Shown: positions 1 through 9,513 of the stretch, one piece after another
Layout of the letters: each line of letters opens with the position of its first letter
How positions within the stretch are numbered: the first letter of the stretch is position 1
Assembly: GCA_018857735.1 (NCBI GenBank)
Contig: JABMCL010000979.1
Location: forward strand, 1,715,001 to 1,779,000
DNA from: Alviniconcha marisindica
Lineage: Eukaryota; Mollusca; Gastropoda; Provannidae
Direction of reading: 5' to 3'
DNA: 64,000 nt
Made by a program: the position numbers and the translations under genes
Notes under the pieces: generated by a model
Told to the model about the DNA's origin: nothing
What the model saw: only the letters and a program-made list of their open reading frames with translations
The model's database searches: none

Positions 1-658
1 GTAAGACGGCCCCCGATCAACTGCAGCTGGGTGGTGTGGGGGTGGGGGAGGAGGGGGTGGAGAGGCCGAGGGGAGTGGGGGGGGGGGGGGGGGGGGAGGG
101 GGTCCCGCGACCGGATTTCCCGAGGTCTCGTCATTGTCACTACTGTCGTTCCGTCGGCTGTGCAGACGAAACGTTCTTAATAAGCGAGGGCTAAACGTCA
201 TAAAAACGACTTTGTCGAATCGGTTTCCCTCGGTTAAGAGGAAGAAAGGGGGGGGGGGGGGGGGGGGGCTTCCATAGTCCAATCTGACAGCTCGTAGACT
301 GAGGCATTTGGCGGTGCCGGCAGAGAATGGTACCTCTCCGACAAATCATCCCAAACAGAGACCCGCTTTGGACAGTTGGACAGAATGACATTTCAGTCTG
401 GCACAACGCCAAACTGACACACTAGGAACTCAGCGGTGGGTCTGGCTGTTTATCATTCTGGCACTGCCGCCAATACTAAGTTCATGAAATACAAGTGACT
501 GACACGGCCGTTGCCACCACTGAGCCACTGATGATACAAACACGGGCCATTTGGCCGTGGCACTGGAGTCCGCAGTAACCGGATGGCTCATTTGGAATGG
601 CTGTGGTCAAAGCAGGGGTCCGCCGTGCGATATGCCATACGGTACAGCCTGTCGAGTC
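1..658. other. No gene seen; G-rich repeats
   Basis: I see no coding exon here. The stretch holds two long homopolymers, G20 at 77-96 and G21 at 248-268. The only open frames are short, on the minus strand, and partly built from the poly-G (read as poly-Pro), so they are treated as chance. Confidence 0.6.
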
Positions 659-741
659 ACTCCCAGAATCAGTGATCGCCCTGATATAACCGTAATGGTT
701 GACTGGGCGTAAAACATCCACTTGCTTACTTACTCCCAGAA
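659..741 (+). mobile_element. 63 bp SINE/LINE 3'-tail insertion with 10 bp target duplication
   Basis: The direct repeat ACTCCCAGAA occurs at 659-668 and 732-741. It brackets a 63 bp insert containing CCCTGATATAACCG, then GGTTGACTGGGCGT, and ends in a CTTACTTACT-like tail. The same tail recurs in the window at 9989-10058 (minus), 44093-44152 and, more diverged, 32508-32570. This is what a severely 5'-truncated retroposon copy looks like. Only the 3' end was copied, so nothing is encoded. Confidence 0.75.
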
Positions 742-1884
742 CGACTCGATTCAGCGGTGCACGATGTTTTAACGTGTCAATAACTGCGCCGAGGGGTAAC
801 TGCAAGTCATTGCCTATACTGAACCGTCACTTTTTTTCAAGTTTTTTTTTTTTTTAGGCAGACAGCCGCCGGAAGTGCCGATGCCGTCCGTCCGGCCGCG
901 GCCGCTTATCATGCCTACAGCGCATGCTTCGCGGCCTGCTGGCAGGAATTTCCGGCCGCTCTTCTAACTGAATTTGGATCATTCATCTTTATTTCCCCCC
1001 GACTCCTCTTCAGTCAGACTCACTGACGATGGAGCGTCGAGAGGCGGAATCATGCAAGGACTCGAATCAAACCGTTGTTTACGGCTTGTGCAGTGATTTG
1101 ATTGAACTGAGTCTGCTTCACTGTTCCCTCGGTGATGACCTGACCTGGCAGCGTATCAGCTAAGTGGGCGCTACTGACTGAGAAATGCAGTGACCACTGA
1201 TGCAGCCGCTCTTGTTTACTCTCATCCAACAGTGCATGTTGACCGAACGACAGTGGCTAGGCTACAAGGGTTCGATCATCGGACCTAAAATGCAGACAGC
1301 AATAATCGACGGACTGGCTCGTAACTGACAGCTGAGGTACCAAACTCCAGGCCGCACTGGCTTAGCTTACGACACCCTTTCTTCTTGGAGGAAAGCGAGG
1401 CTTGGTGTGTGCGGCGGTAGGCCTACGTGGTGTGTGTGACGTTGCCGGAAACAACAACAGCGCCTTCTACTTCAAAGTCACTGCGGCTGACCTACAAATG
1501 AGCTGGCGGTTGGCAGATACACTAATAAAACCCTGAAACACCAGCCAGGCTGCGTGTGACCTCCCTCCACCCTTCAAACTCAGTTCCATTCGTCAGTTGC
1601 CCTGCTGTGCACCGGGAGTTTGTCATGTCTACAGTCAGTGTGTGCGTGTGTGTCAGTGTCAGTCCTGCAGTGCTGGTGCAGTGTGTGTGTGTGTGTGTGT
1701 GTGTGAGTGTGCACGCGTGACTAAAATTCTGGTCTTTTTTACCGCTCACCCGTGATGTGTTTGTCCCTTCACAACACGTTGTCTTGGCTTTTATTATCCG
1801 ACACCAACGCAGCGAAGACCGCCTGCCGTGTACAAAAAATACAAAACGTACAGAGCCAGTCTACCCGCTACAGCGTTGATACCT

Positions 1885-1957
1885 CTCTCTCACACACACA
1901 CACACACACGCAACACTCACGCACGCACACATCAAACGCGCGCGCGCGCGCGCGCAC
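1885..1957. repeat. (CA)n followed by (CG)n, alternating purine-pyrimidine
   Basis: A CA repeat leads into about ten uninterrupted CG dinucleotides (1936-1957). Strict purine-pyrimidine alternation is the classic Z-DNA-prone pattern. Similar mixed GT/CG stretches lie at 3607-3636 and 4163-4212. Confidence 0.8.
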
Positions 1958-2373
1958 ATTTATCATGTCATATCACACGAATATGATTTGCAACGTTTTT
2001 AGTCTGGTGTATGGATTAACAGATAAGACTACAACGCTCCATTTTTGCAAGCCCTGTCTGATTTGGTGCGCTGGGCCGGATCCACAAACTGATGTGTGCT
2101 AGTTTTGTTGGCTTGCCTGTTCTGGTTGCTGGCAACAAAGTTTCGCCGCCTGCACGCCCACAAACATGGCGCCGGGCGGCACTGCCTAGGTGGCTATAGT
2201 CCGTTTCAAAATGCAACTAAATTCAGCCTCGTACAGAATGATAGCTGGCGCTTCGCTCGGCGTGCTGCAACATGCGGGGTTCTAAAGCGTGGCGCACCTT
2301 ATTCACGTTCGCAGGCCACACCAATACAAATTAGTAGCAGCTGTTGGTCGTAAATTAATGCCATCTGTTGTGG

Positions 2374-2418
<45 letters not shown>

Positions 2419-3053
2419 ATCCCGGTATTAGAGCCGCATGATGACTGACACAGCTGCACATTCTTTCACATAAACAAAACCTATTCATTCTTTCACTTCC
2501 ACGTACACGATTAACTCATGAAATACTTTTGTACAAGATATTGGCGAGGCTTTCCTTGCTGAAAGTCTGAAGCAACAGCCTACACCCATAACGGATGGTT
2601 CGTCAAAAGGCCCGAAATGTACGCCATATCTATGAACCAAGCGAACAAAATAACGAGAGATGGAGCCACAACCTTCCGTACAGAAAGACGAGGGAGGGAA
2701 AGCACTGGAGGAGTGGGCCTGGGAGTGGGGTGGGGCTTGAAGAGGAGGTAAGGCGAATACGGAGAAGGATGTCGCGTTGAGTGATCAGTCACGCGCATAT
2801 TTAACAAGTTAAAACAAACAAGCCGCCAAGGTAGTCTCAAGTTCTTGGTTTTCACTCGTTTGCACACAAACTTCATGCACTACGACAAAATAGCGGTGTT
2901 AAAAAGCGGCCATAAATCGTAAAAACTGGGCATGCCAAACGCAGCTAAAAAACTAAACCGACCATCGATTCACAACTAAAACTAAAAGCCCCTATTTTTG
3001 CAGGCAAACCCCCTCCCACAGCCAACAAGAAGACGAGAGGGAGAGCGGGAAGA

Positions 3054-3605
3054 CAAGATGGCCGCCAAGGGTAAACAAGGTTGGACGTGGCCGGCAAGAA
3101 AGACGATCGATAACCCGGCAGAAGAGCGGCAGCTGTTGGCAGCTAGCAAAGCCGTCATTTGGAAGCCACAGCGCAAAACCCAGTCTGGTAGCTGCTACCA
3201 CCTCGACTGATATTTTCAACTCGGAGATTCTGTATAGCCTGTAATTATAGCGAGTCTATGATGATCTGACGTGACAAACCAACCGGCCATATTTAGTCTG
3301 AAATCAACATGATGATCGAAACGTTAACGTTGTAACTACATTGTAACTTGCGCGGCACCATCTAGGTGCAGTCCCTATCCCCGAACCCCCACCCGCCTGG
3401 AACTCAGAAAATCAGTAAAAAGCCTGCCGCGGCTGTCAGATGTGATTTGTGTCAGTGTAGTTAGTGTTAGTGTGTGTAGTGTGTGTGTGTGTGAGAGAGA
3501 GAGACTGAGAAATGAGAGAGAGTGGGCGAACACTGAGCTCGGACAGATGGACCGGAGGGTGAGAGACTGACTACTGTAGAGAGACTGAAAGAGGACAGAG
3601 AGAGA

Positions 3606-3636
<31 letters not shown>

Positions 3637-3950
3637 TGACACAGAGGGAAAGAGACACACACACACACACACACACACACAGGGAAAGAGACACTACAGA
3701 CAGACAGAATCATATTCTCTTTGTGTTGACGGCAAATCGAAAGGCTGGTTTCGACTACCGCTGAGGGAGTGTCGTGTTAGTCACCAAACTAACCGGTCTG
3801 ATCCACCTGGCCCGCCATTTTGTGGCGCTTGACCCACATTGTCACACTGAGTCGTGCTTGTCAGTCAGTCAGTCGAGTCACTGTCGTTCATAGCAAAAGC
3901 TGTCGCCTATCGCCGTTGTCGTCACACGAGCAACGGCCGCCATGGTTACA
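3054..3950. promoter_or_regulatory. Cluster of YY1-like sites, possible orphan promoter
   Basis: CAAGATGGCCGCCA (3054-3067), CCCGCCATTTTG (3811-3822) and GGCCGCCATGG (3935-3945) resemble the YY1 core (AAnATGGCGGC) that often sits just downstream of animal transcription starts. The region is CpG-richer than its surroundings. No exon or splice site could be tied to it, so a promoter is only a possibility. Confidence 0.2.
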
Positions 3951-4777
3951 GATAAGGAACACTGATAAAACTCGGAGTGTCGGCATGACAACGCATCAGC
4001 TGTCCTTGTTTACGGGTTCAGCAGCTGCCACTGTACTCTACTCATTGATTCGCTCGGCGAGAAACCAGACACTCACTGTGCTTCGTCAAACTGTTTCGAC
4101 ACACTGAGTCATCATATCACAAATAAAACAACGATTCACCGTTGTTGAATTTTTGTTTGTTTGGTGTGTGTGTGTGCGCGCGCGTGTGTGTGTGTGTGTG
4201 TGTGTGTGCCGGTGAGTGTGTGTGTGTTGTTGCGTTTTGTTGTTTTTGCTGGGGGGGGGGGGGGTAAATTATTTTCTTATTATTATGCGAACACTTCTCG
4301 GGCGCCTCATCTCAAGATGAACCCCAAGCGCTTCACAATGGCAACTATAGTGCTATTCTCGGCTTCCGAGCAGACCCACTGCTTCTCGAGGGAGGGATGT
4401 TGAATGAACTGAGACGGCACAAGTTTGGAGATTCAAAACGCAGCAGGCGGCAGCAGGCGAAGCATGTAAGGCTATGTTCTACGTTCGGGCTTATAGGCGA
4501 GCTCTGGGTTCGCATCAGAAGGGGCCTTAATTCATTCATTTTGTGTCCGCATTACCCCGAATGTGGGATAGAAGAGAAGACAATAAAGGAGAAAAGAAAA
4601 GAAAAAAGAGGTGGAAAAGGGGCGAATAAATGTATTCACCTCTCTACAATACTTTTTTAAAATTTATTTTTAATGGGAGAAAGACGGGCGGTGTTACAAG
4701 GTTAATGTTATTATCAGATCTTAAAGGAAAGATTATGTGTATCAAAGAAAAAGACAGGGTCGTCATCACTGGAATGA

Positions 4778-5020
4778 TTAAACCGGCCTGGCGTGCAGTG
4801 CTGTTGCTGTGATTGTACGCCAGGTTCCAATAAAGACCCATGAATCCGTATCGCGCTGTAAAGTAGTGTTACCTGGCACGGTGTTCTGATCATACAAGTA
4901 ATATTCTCCAATCTCATCTACCCGACAGCTGAAACCTTCAGCAAAGAAACCTAATACACCGGCCTCGCGAAAGTAAGCAAACGTGATGTTATCTCCCGGC
5001 CGAATCTCAATCTCATTCAT
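4778..5020 (-). CDS. Candidate exon, unrecognised 80-residue frame
   Basis: A minus-strand open frame from ATG at 5020 to a stop at 4778. It is compositionally protein-like and free of simple repeats: MNEIEIRPGDNITF near the start, then FFAEGFSCRVDE and DTDSWVFIGTWRT. The IRPGD...F pattern followed by a Cys and an aromatic-rich end is reminiscent of beta-sandwich modules of lophotrochozoan receptor-like proteins, but I cannot name the family. A TAG just upstream of the ATG (AACGACATG follows) could be a splice acceptor with a weak pyrimidine tract. No partner exon was found. It may be a single exon, a pseudogene piece or chance. Confidence 0.25.
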   Translation of the reverse strand: MNEIEIRPGDNITFAYFREAGVLGFFAEGFSCRVDEIGEYYLYDQNTVPGNTTLQRDTDSWVFIGTWRTITATALHARPV

Positions 5021-5186
5021 GTCGTTCTAGACGAATCGCACATTGGCCGCTAGTAATACAAAAAATCGGACGATAAAGAGACCGGTTTGGCGTGATTTAT
5101 ATCTGCTCAATTTAGGTCACCAAAATGATCATCAGTTTGTTTTATATTTAGCCAACAACAGTCTGTCGTTTATCATTTTGCTCCAG

Positions 5187-5354
5187 TTCAGTCAGGGTGT
5201 CTGTCGCGAGGCGGCGTTCAACGCGTACGTATACTCAGATGACCCCACAAGCGATCAGGGTCCATCTGGCGGTGGCCGGATCACATTAATATTCCAAACT
5301 AAAAAGGACGATGAAACGCTTGTCATTCTCGATGCCATAATTAAGGTGTCATAG
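5187..5354 (+). CDS. Candidate terminal exon, unrecognised
   Basis: The plus-strand frame ending at TAG 5354 follows a plausible acceptor (TTTGCTCCAGTTCAG, AG near 5190). It reads GVCREAAFNAYVYSDDP and later TLIFQTKKDDETLVILD, with no simple repeat. No family is recognised, no poly(A) signal follows closely, and the neighbouring candidate at 4778-5020 is on the other strand. Chance is quite possible. Confidence 0.15.
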   Translation, partial: FSQGVCREAAFNAYVYSDDPTSDQGPSGGGRITLIFQTKKDDETLVILDAIIKVS

Positions 5355-5399
5355 CTACAGCGTCGTGACAGTCGCTTTGACGTGGTTGGTGATGGACGG

Positions 5400-5601
5400 T
5401 GACTGAGGCCGGTAGGTAGGTAGTGTTGCTTAATGTCCTCAGATGTCAGTTGACATATTAGGGACAAGCTGAGACCAATGCCGAAGCATGGTTCAATATA
5501 GCTTTACGTTCACGGAAACCAGAAGGCTCGTTAGGACGGACAGCCCAGGACGGCCACCTCGACTCTCACACAGCTCCTGAACGGCTATGACTGAGGCCGG
5601 T
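5400..5601 (-). mobile_element. Family A retroposon, copy 1, with 14 bp target duplication
   Basis: TGACTGAGGCCGGT repeats at 5400-5413 and 5588-5601. The 174 bp between is a reverse-oriented family A copy. In sense orientation it starts GTTCAGGAGCTGTGTGAGAG, runs through GTCGAGGTGGCCGTCCTG, a CGTGGACGTAAAGC-like block and a GTCAACTGACATCTGAGGAC-like block, and ends in an AT/ACCT-rich tail. Variable-length target duplications and a simple-repeat tail point to LINE-mobilised retroposition. It has no coding capacity. Confidence 0.8.
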
Positions 5602-5650
5602 CATACAGTACGGGCTTAAAACCTCCACAGTCAAAACCAACACTGAATTT

Positions 5651-5745
5651 TCAGAGCTCAGCAGCTGTGTGAAAGTCGAGGTGGCCATTCGGCACTCCCG
5701 TCCCTAATAAGCCTACGGTTTCTGTGGACGTAAAGCAACACTCAA
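5651..5745 (+). mobile_element. Family A fragment, copy 2
   Basis: Begins CAGAGCTCAGCAGCTGTGTG and ends at GTGGACGTAAAGCAACACT. The middle carries CCCGTCCCTAATAAGCC, typical of the tRNA-SINE tail (see 38473-38810), so this copy is mosaic between the two families. The 3' third of family A is absent. Confidence 0.7.
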
Positions 5746-6221
5746 ACAATCAACTAATACTGTAACATGACTACGTACGTACCCCGGCCTCACAATCCAA
5801 ATTTCGGTTCACGACGTCCTTCTTCTAAAAAAAAAAGCGGGTTAGCTCAGTGGTGGTAAGTACCGGACTCGTGATCGGAAGCCGGTCGCGGGTTCGAGTT
5901 CCGGCAGGTGCAGGTGCGGCGGGAGAATTTTCTTTTCAGGGGTCAACTTTCAGTGCTGACTCATTTCGGTATCCGTTCCACCCACGTGCTACCGCAGTGA
6001 CACGTAAAAGATCCCGGTCATTCTGTCAAAACTGCAGGTGTGACAAGTCACAGCTAAACACATGCACCCTACGTATATAGAATGGCTTCGAATAAAACTT
6101 TAAACTGATGCATGGGTGTATGGTGTACACAGAACGTGCGCCGAGAAGACAGTAGATTCACGTGGCACCAACCATGTAGCAACAAAAGAGCACTGTAAGT
6201 ACACCACTTCGGTGGACATTT

Positions 6222-6480
6222 TCAGTTTGTCCCTAATAATTATGTCAGCCCGAAAGCTGAGAACAGCTAGGGGACTTAACACTTCCATTGCGGTTCTGGC
6301 GGCGGTCCGCCACGGCCTCCTCATCGGTCTTCTGGGTCGGTGCGCGCAGTCGAGCCTTCATTCCAGCCCCCCCCCCCCCCCCCCCCCCCTTGTGGACGTT
6401 TAAGCAAAATGTTTACTTACTTACTTCCTGCTTGTATCTCAAACTTCAATCCCCCCCCCCCCCCCCCCCCCCCCCTCCCC
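6222..6480 (+). mobile_element. Element C insertion (C-rich retroposon piece)
   Basis: Contains GGTTCTGGCGGCGGTC, GGTCGGTGCGCGCAGTCGAG, C23 (6367-6389), TTTACTTACTTAC and C25 (6451-6475). The reverse complement of nearly the same string lies at 8239-8453, and diverged copies at 9306-9440 and 61858-62040. It interrupts the V SINE. Borders are approximate because the target duplication is imperfect (TGGACATT on both sides). Confidence 0.6.
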
Positions 6481-6528
6481 CATGGACATTCAAAATCAGT
6501 CGCGCTGTGTAAAGCTTCGGATTCAGAG

Positions 6529-6733
6529 TCGCCTACGATCATAGTTCAGGAGTTGTGTGAGAGTCGAGGTGGCCGTCCTGGGCTGGCCGTCCTAACGAGC
6601 CTTCTGGTTTCCGTGGACGTAAAGAATTATTGCCCCGTGCTTCGGCACTGGTCACAACTTTTCCCTAATATGTCAGCTGACATCTGAGGACATTAAGCAT
6701 CACTTCATCATCATCATCATCATCGCCTACGAT
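6529..6733 (+). mobile_element. Family A copy 3 with exact 11 bp target duplication
   Basis: TCGCCTACGAT at 6529-6539 and 6723-6733 brackets a 183 bp insert running from CATAGTTCAGGAGTTGTG to an ATC-repeat tail. This is a near-complete copy and defines the 3' end of the family as (ATC)n. Confidence 0.88.
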
Positions 6734-6752
6734 AAAAACGCAGTGAGTCTGC

Positions 6753-6839
6753 TCGGAAGCATACCCCCACTTCTCTTCTCCCCGTCTTAGCCGTAGGGTT
6801 TCTGTGGACGTTAAACACCATGTTTACTTATCGGAAGCA
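6753..6839 (+). mobile_element. 69 bp SINE-tail insertion with 9 bp target duplication
   Basis: TCGGAAGCA is exactly repeated at 6753-6761 and 6831-6839. The insert is only the last 69 bp of the tRNA-SINE family: a C-rich stretch, then TTTCTGTGGACGTTAAACAC and CATGTTTACTTA. It sits in the tail of the V SINE. Confidence 0.88.
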
Positions 6840-6939
6840 GAGAATAGCGCTATATAAAGAACGATAAAGCACTCGGTCAGGATGCCGGAAACCGAGTTAG
6901 GCTTGTCAGTACTGGAGTGTGCCAAGCACTGCCACCGTG

Positions 6940-7032
6940 ACATCAGTCGGACTCCATGGAGCCGGACCAGAGATTGTGTCCGGCTGGACTCAGGCCTTGT
7001 GCTAAGGCTATGGACCTATATCTAGGTCCACG
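6940..7032. repeat. Run of short palindromes
   Basis: AGCCGGAC...GTCCGGCT around 6960-6984, AGGCCTTGTGCTAAGGCT near 6992-7009, and TGGACCTATATCTAGGTCCA (7011-7030, one mismatch from perfect) follow each other directly. The last is flanked on both sides by GGCTA and recurs as a perfect palindrome at 13133-13156. Confidence 0.6.
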
Positions 7033-7034
7033 GC

Positions 7035-7677
7035 TAAAGCCCGTTCTTAACTGGGCGAATGTTTGTTCGCGAACCTAGTTGGAAGTATTCGGCGAACCTA
7101 GTTGGTTCTTAATTGGGCGAACTTTTGCTTCGCGAACCTAGTTGGGAGTATTCGTCGAAGTACGACGAAGCTATATTCGGGGTCCAAAAAGCTTCGGCTC
7201 AACATGTTCTGGGAACATTCGCCCTATTCGACGAACATTGCCTCTGATTGGCTGAGAGCAGAGCTCTCCTGTGGATGAGGAAGAAATAAAAAATAAAAAT
7301 GGATGACGGTGTCGCTAGGTCCTTCACTCGCTTCGGGGGATTTTTTTATAATTTATTGACTTGTGGGAGGCGCAGCCTTGTCTCGGGGACCCAGAATGAG
7401 ATAGTAGTTAGTTGAATTACCCTGTGAGGGATGATTAAAGTATATTGACTTGACTTGACTTGACTTTAGCATACATTTTCGATCATGCAGTCTGCCGCAA
7501 GTTCGGGCCGAAGCTTGCATCTCATTGCAAGCCAGTTGAGAACGAAGTAAAGTTCGTCGAACTATCCGAACCATGTTCGGCGAACTAAAAGTTCAATTAA
7601 GAAACGAATCATAGTTCGTCGAAGTGTCCGAAGTATGTTCGGCGAACAAACATTCGCCCAGTTAAGAACGGGCTTAC
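7035..7677. mobile_element. MITE, PIF/Harbinger-like, copy 1
   Basis: Perfect 33 bp terminal inverted repeats begin AAGCCCGTTCTTAACTGGGC (7037-7069) and mirror at 7643-7675. The arms stay imperfectly complementary for roughly 130 bp. The related copy at 32889-33378 has a clean TTA duplication on both sides; here the flanks are TAA and TAC, one mismatch. Three-base TWA duplications are typical of PIF/Harbinger MITEs. No transposase is encoded. The middle has a TTGACTTGACTTGACTT run. Confidence 0.8.
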
Positions 7678-7956
7678 GGGCATGCTCAGTTCAGTTCAAG
7701 ATGGTATCTATGCGCTCGGAAAAGCCCATATGCGCTCCACCCGCTCTTTCAGAACCTGTCCCCAACGCTGCCTTTGAAACGTTTCCAATGTTACGCTCGG
7801 TCACTCCATAGAGCGGGCAGTTTACTGCTAATGGTCACACCATAGCAAAAACTCTTTTCCGAAGGCCGGGGAAAATCTCCGACCATAGCCAGCTGAGGCC
7901 AACTCGTGAGTGACAGCTAGGCTAGCAACCAGCTGCCGCGTCAGACAAGACGCAGA

Positions 7957-8015
7957 CACACTCCGAGCATCGCTTTCCGGAAGGAAGGATGTCGTAAACC
8001 AGTGCTTGGAGTTTG
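7957..8015. mobile_element. 59 bp mini-MITE of family M
   Basis: The two ends of family M (CACACTCCGAGCATCGCTTT and the mirrored AAACCAGTGCTTGGAGTTTG) are joined through GGAAGGAAGGATG with no interior. The flanks AGACGCAGA and ACGCTAGAC are only approximately repeated. See 28729-29146 for a full copy. Confidence 0.55.
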
Positions 8016-8238
8016 ACGCTAGACACGCTCGGTCCTGCATAGCCAGCTGGAGCCGGCTCGTGAGTGCATGGCCTGCCAGACCGCGACAAGGAGACTAACG
8101 TACACACCCGGCCAGCCAAGGTCAGTCATTGTGAGGCCCGCAACAATGAAGCCGGCCAGACACCCGGCACAGACACTTGAAACTCCACTGAAGCATCCGT
8201 TTACGACACCCTTCCCTGAGGCGGGAAGGGTGCCGCAA

Positions 8239-8453
8239 GGGGGGGGGGGGGGGGGGGGGGGGATTGAAGTTTGAGATACAGGCAGTAAGTAAGTAAGTAA
8301 ACATTTTGCATAACCGTCCACAAGGATGCTTATTAGGGACGGGGATGGAGGGGAGGGGGGTGGGGGGAATGAAGGCTCGACCGCGCGCACCGACCCAGAA
8401 GGCCGAGGAGGCCGTGGACCGCCACCAGAACAATGGAGGTGTTAAGTCCCCTC
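8239..8453 (-). mobile_element. Element C, reverse copy
   Basis: Reverse complement of the 6222-6480 element: G24 (8239-8262), GTAAGTAAGTAAGTAAACAT, then GGCTCGACCGCGCGCACCGA and CGCCACCAGAAC. It carries a GTCCACAAGGATGCTTATTA segment equivalent to the SINE tail. Confidence 0.65.
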
Positions 8454-8520
8454 GCTATATATATATCGCAGCAATTAGTGTACCACGACATCCGAGGACA
8501 TTAAGAACCAAGAAGTAGTT

Positions 8521-8710
8521 GTACCACGCATAGTTCAGGAGCTGTGTGAGAGTCGAGGTGGCCGTCCTGAGCTGTCCGTCCTAACGAGCCTTCTGGTTTT
8601 CGTGGACGTAAAGCTATACTGAACCATGCTTCGGCATTGTCACAGCTTGTCCCTAATATGTCAACTGACATCTGAGGACATTAAGCAACACTACCTACCT
8701 GTACCACGCA
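8521..8710 (+). mobile_element. Family A copy 4 with exact 10 bp target duplication
   Basis: GTACCACGCA at 8521-8530 and 8701-8710 brackets a 170 bp family A copy. The duplicated bases are part of the left end of element B, so B is older. Confidence 0.9.
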
Positions 8711-8988
8711 ATTGCTGTTTCAATTGCTGTGCGTGGCAGAGTCACAACGACTATGTCCGTTGTACCGCTGTTGAGTAACAACTTGAAGCAAAAAAGAAGT
8801 CCAACTTTCTGAGCCCAGCTCCACCTCCCTGCTCATGATCTCTTCTGAACTAACTTGAGGGTCCAGCACCACCTCCCTCCTCTTGATCTCGCCTGGACCT
8901 GCAAAAGTGTCTAACTTCTTCATGAGAGTCCAGCTCACCTCCCTCCTCTTGATACTGATACAGGCAGTCGGGCAGCGGGACAGATACA

Positions 8989-9060
8989 CAGAGCTCAGGA
9001 GCTGTGTGAAAGTCGAGGTGGCTGTCCTGGGCTCGTCGTCCCTAATAAGCCTCATGGTTT
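8989..9060 (+). mobile_element. Family A fragment, copy 5
   Basis: GAGCTCAGGAGCTGTGTGAA through CCCTAATAAGCCTCATGG. It lies in the spacer between the two arms of element B and lacks the 3' half of the family. Confidence 0.65.
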
Positions 9061-9305
9061 CTGTTGCCAGGCGAGATCAAGAGGAGGGAGGTGGTGCTGG
9101 ACCCCCAAGAGAGCCCAGGAGAGATCAGGAGCTGGGAAGTGGAACTGGGCTTGAGAGTTGGACTTGTCTTTTGCTTCGGTTGTTCCTCAACAGCAGTGCT
9201 ACGGACATTGTCCTTGTGACTCTGCTCCGCACAGCTGTTGAAACAGCAATTGCGTAGTACACTACTTGCATGCTACGCAATGGCGAGGTCCCCACTGCCT
9301 GAACT

Positions 9306-9440
9306 TAGTTGTTGTTCTGGCGGTGGTCTTCCGCGGTCAAGCCACTCACTCTTTCATTCTCCCCTCCTACCCCCCCCCCCCCCCCCCCCCCCCCCGTCCC
9401 CGTCTCTAATAAGCCACCTCGCTTCCGTGGACGTAAAGCT
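9306..9440 (+). mobile_element. Element C fragment, copy 3
   Basis: Shares GTTCTGGCGGTGGTC, the C tract (C26 at 9370-9395), CCGTCCCCGTCTCTAATAAG and TTCCGTGGACGTAAAGC with the copies at 6222-6480 and 61858-62040. Confidence 0.55.
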
Positions 9441-9513
9441 ACATATTTTGGTACTTGATTACTGTGGACGTAAAGCAACACTGAAAGGGACAGATACAGA
9501 TACAGAGTGAGAC

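Larger units (their letters stand above)
742..4777. other. CpG-containing intergenic sequence with microsatellites; no gene recognised
   Basis: No recognisable exon. The stretch holds T-rich 829-856, (CT)n at about 2379-2416, GA/CA microsatellite 3470-3690, GT/CG repeat 4163-4212 and G14 at 4251-4264. Open frames of 60-116 codons exist on both strands, but they overlap the microsatellites or lack protein-like composition. Confidence 0.5.
5838..6870 (+). mobile_element. tRNA-derived SINE (family V) interrupted by three later insertions
   Basis: The head has an A-box-like GGTTAGCTCAGTGG (5841-5854) and a B-box GGTTCGAGTTCC (5892-5903), the internal RNA polymerase III promoter. The body includes GTATGGTGTACACAGAAC and ends CAGTGAGTCTGCT...AGAATAGCGCTATATA. 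The copy at 61030-61340 shows the same order without interruption. Here it is split by element C (about 6222-6480), family A (6540-6722) and a 69 bp tail insertion (6762-6830). Confidence 0.8.
8511..9268. mobile_element. Element B: long inverted-repeat transposon with two family A insertions
   Basis: Arms of about 200 bp face each other: the left arm is 8511-8530 plus 8711-8896, the right arm is 9067-9268. The outer ends read AAGTAGTTGTACCACGCA and, reversed, AAGTAGTGTACTACGCA. The inner ends are GATCTCGCCTGG / CCAGGCGAGATC. Family A copies sit inside the left arm and in the spacer. A further fragment of the same sequence lies at 52373-52490. It encodes no transposase and is presumably non-autonomous. 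Confidence 0.65.

Noticed and set aside
5841..5910. tRNA gene
   Set aside because: A and B boxes are present, but the acceptor stem does not pair and the sequence continues into a SINE body, so it is a SINE head.
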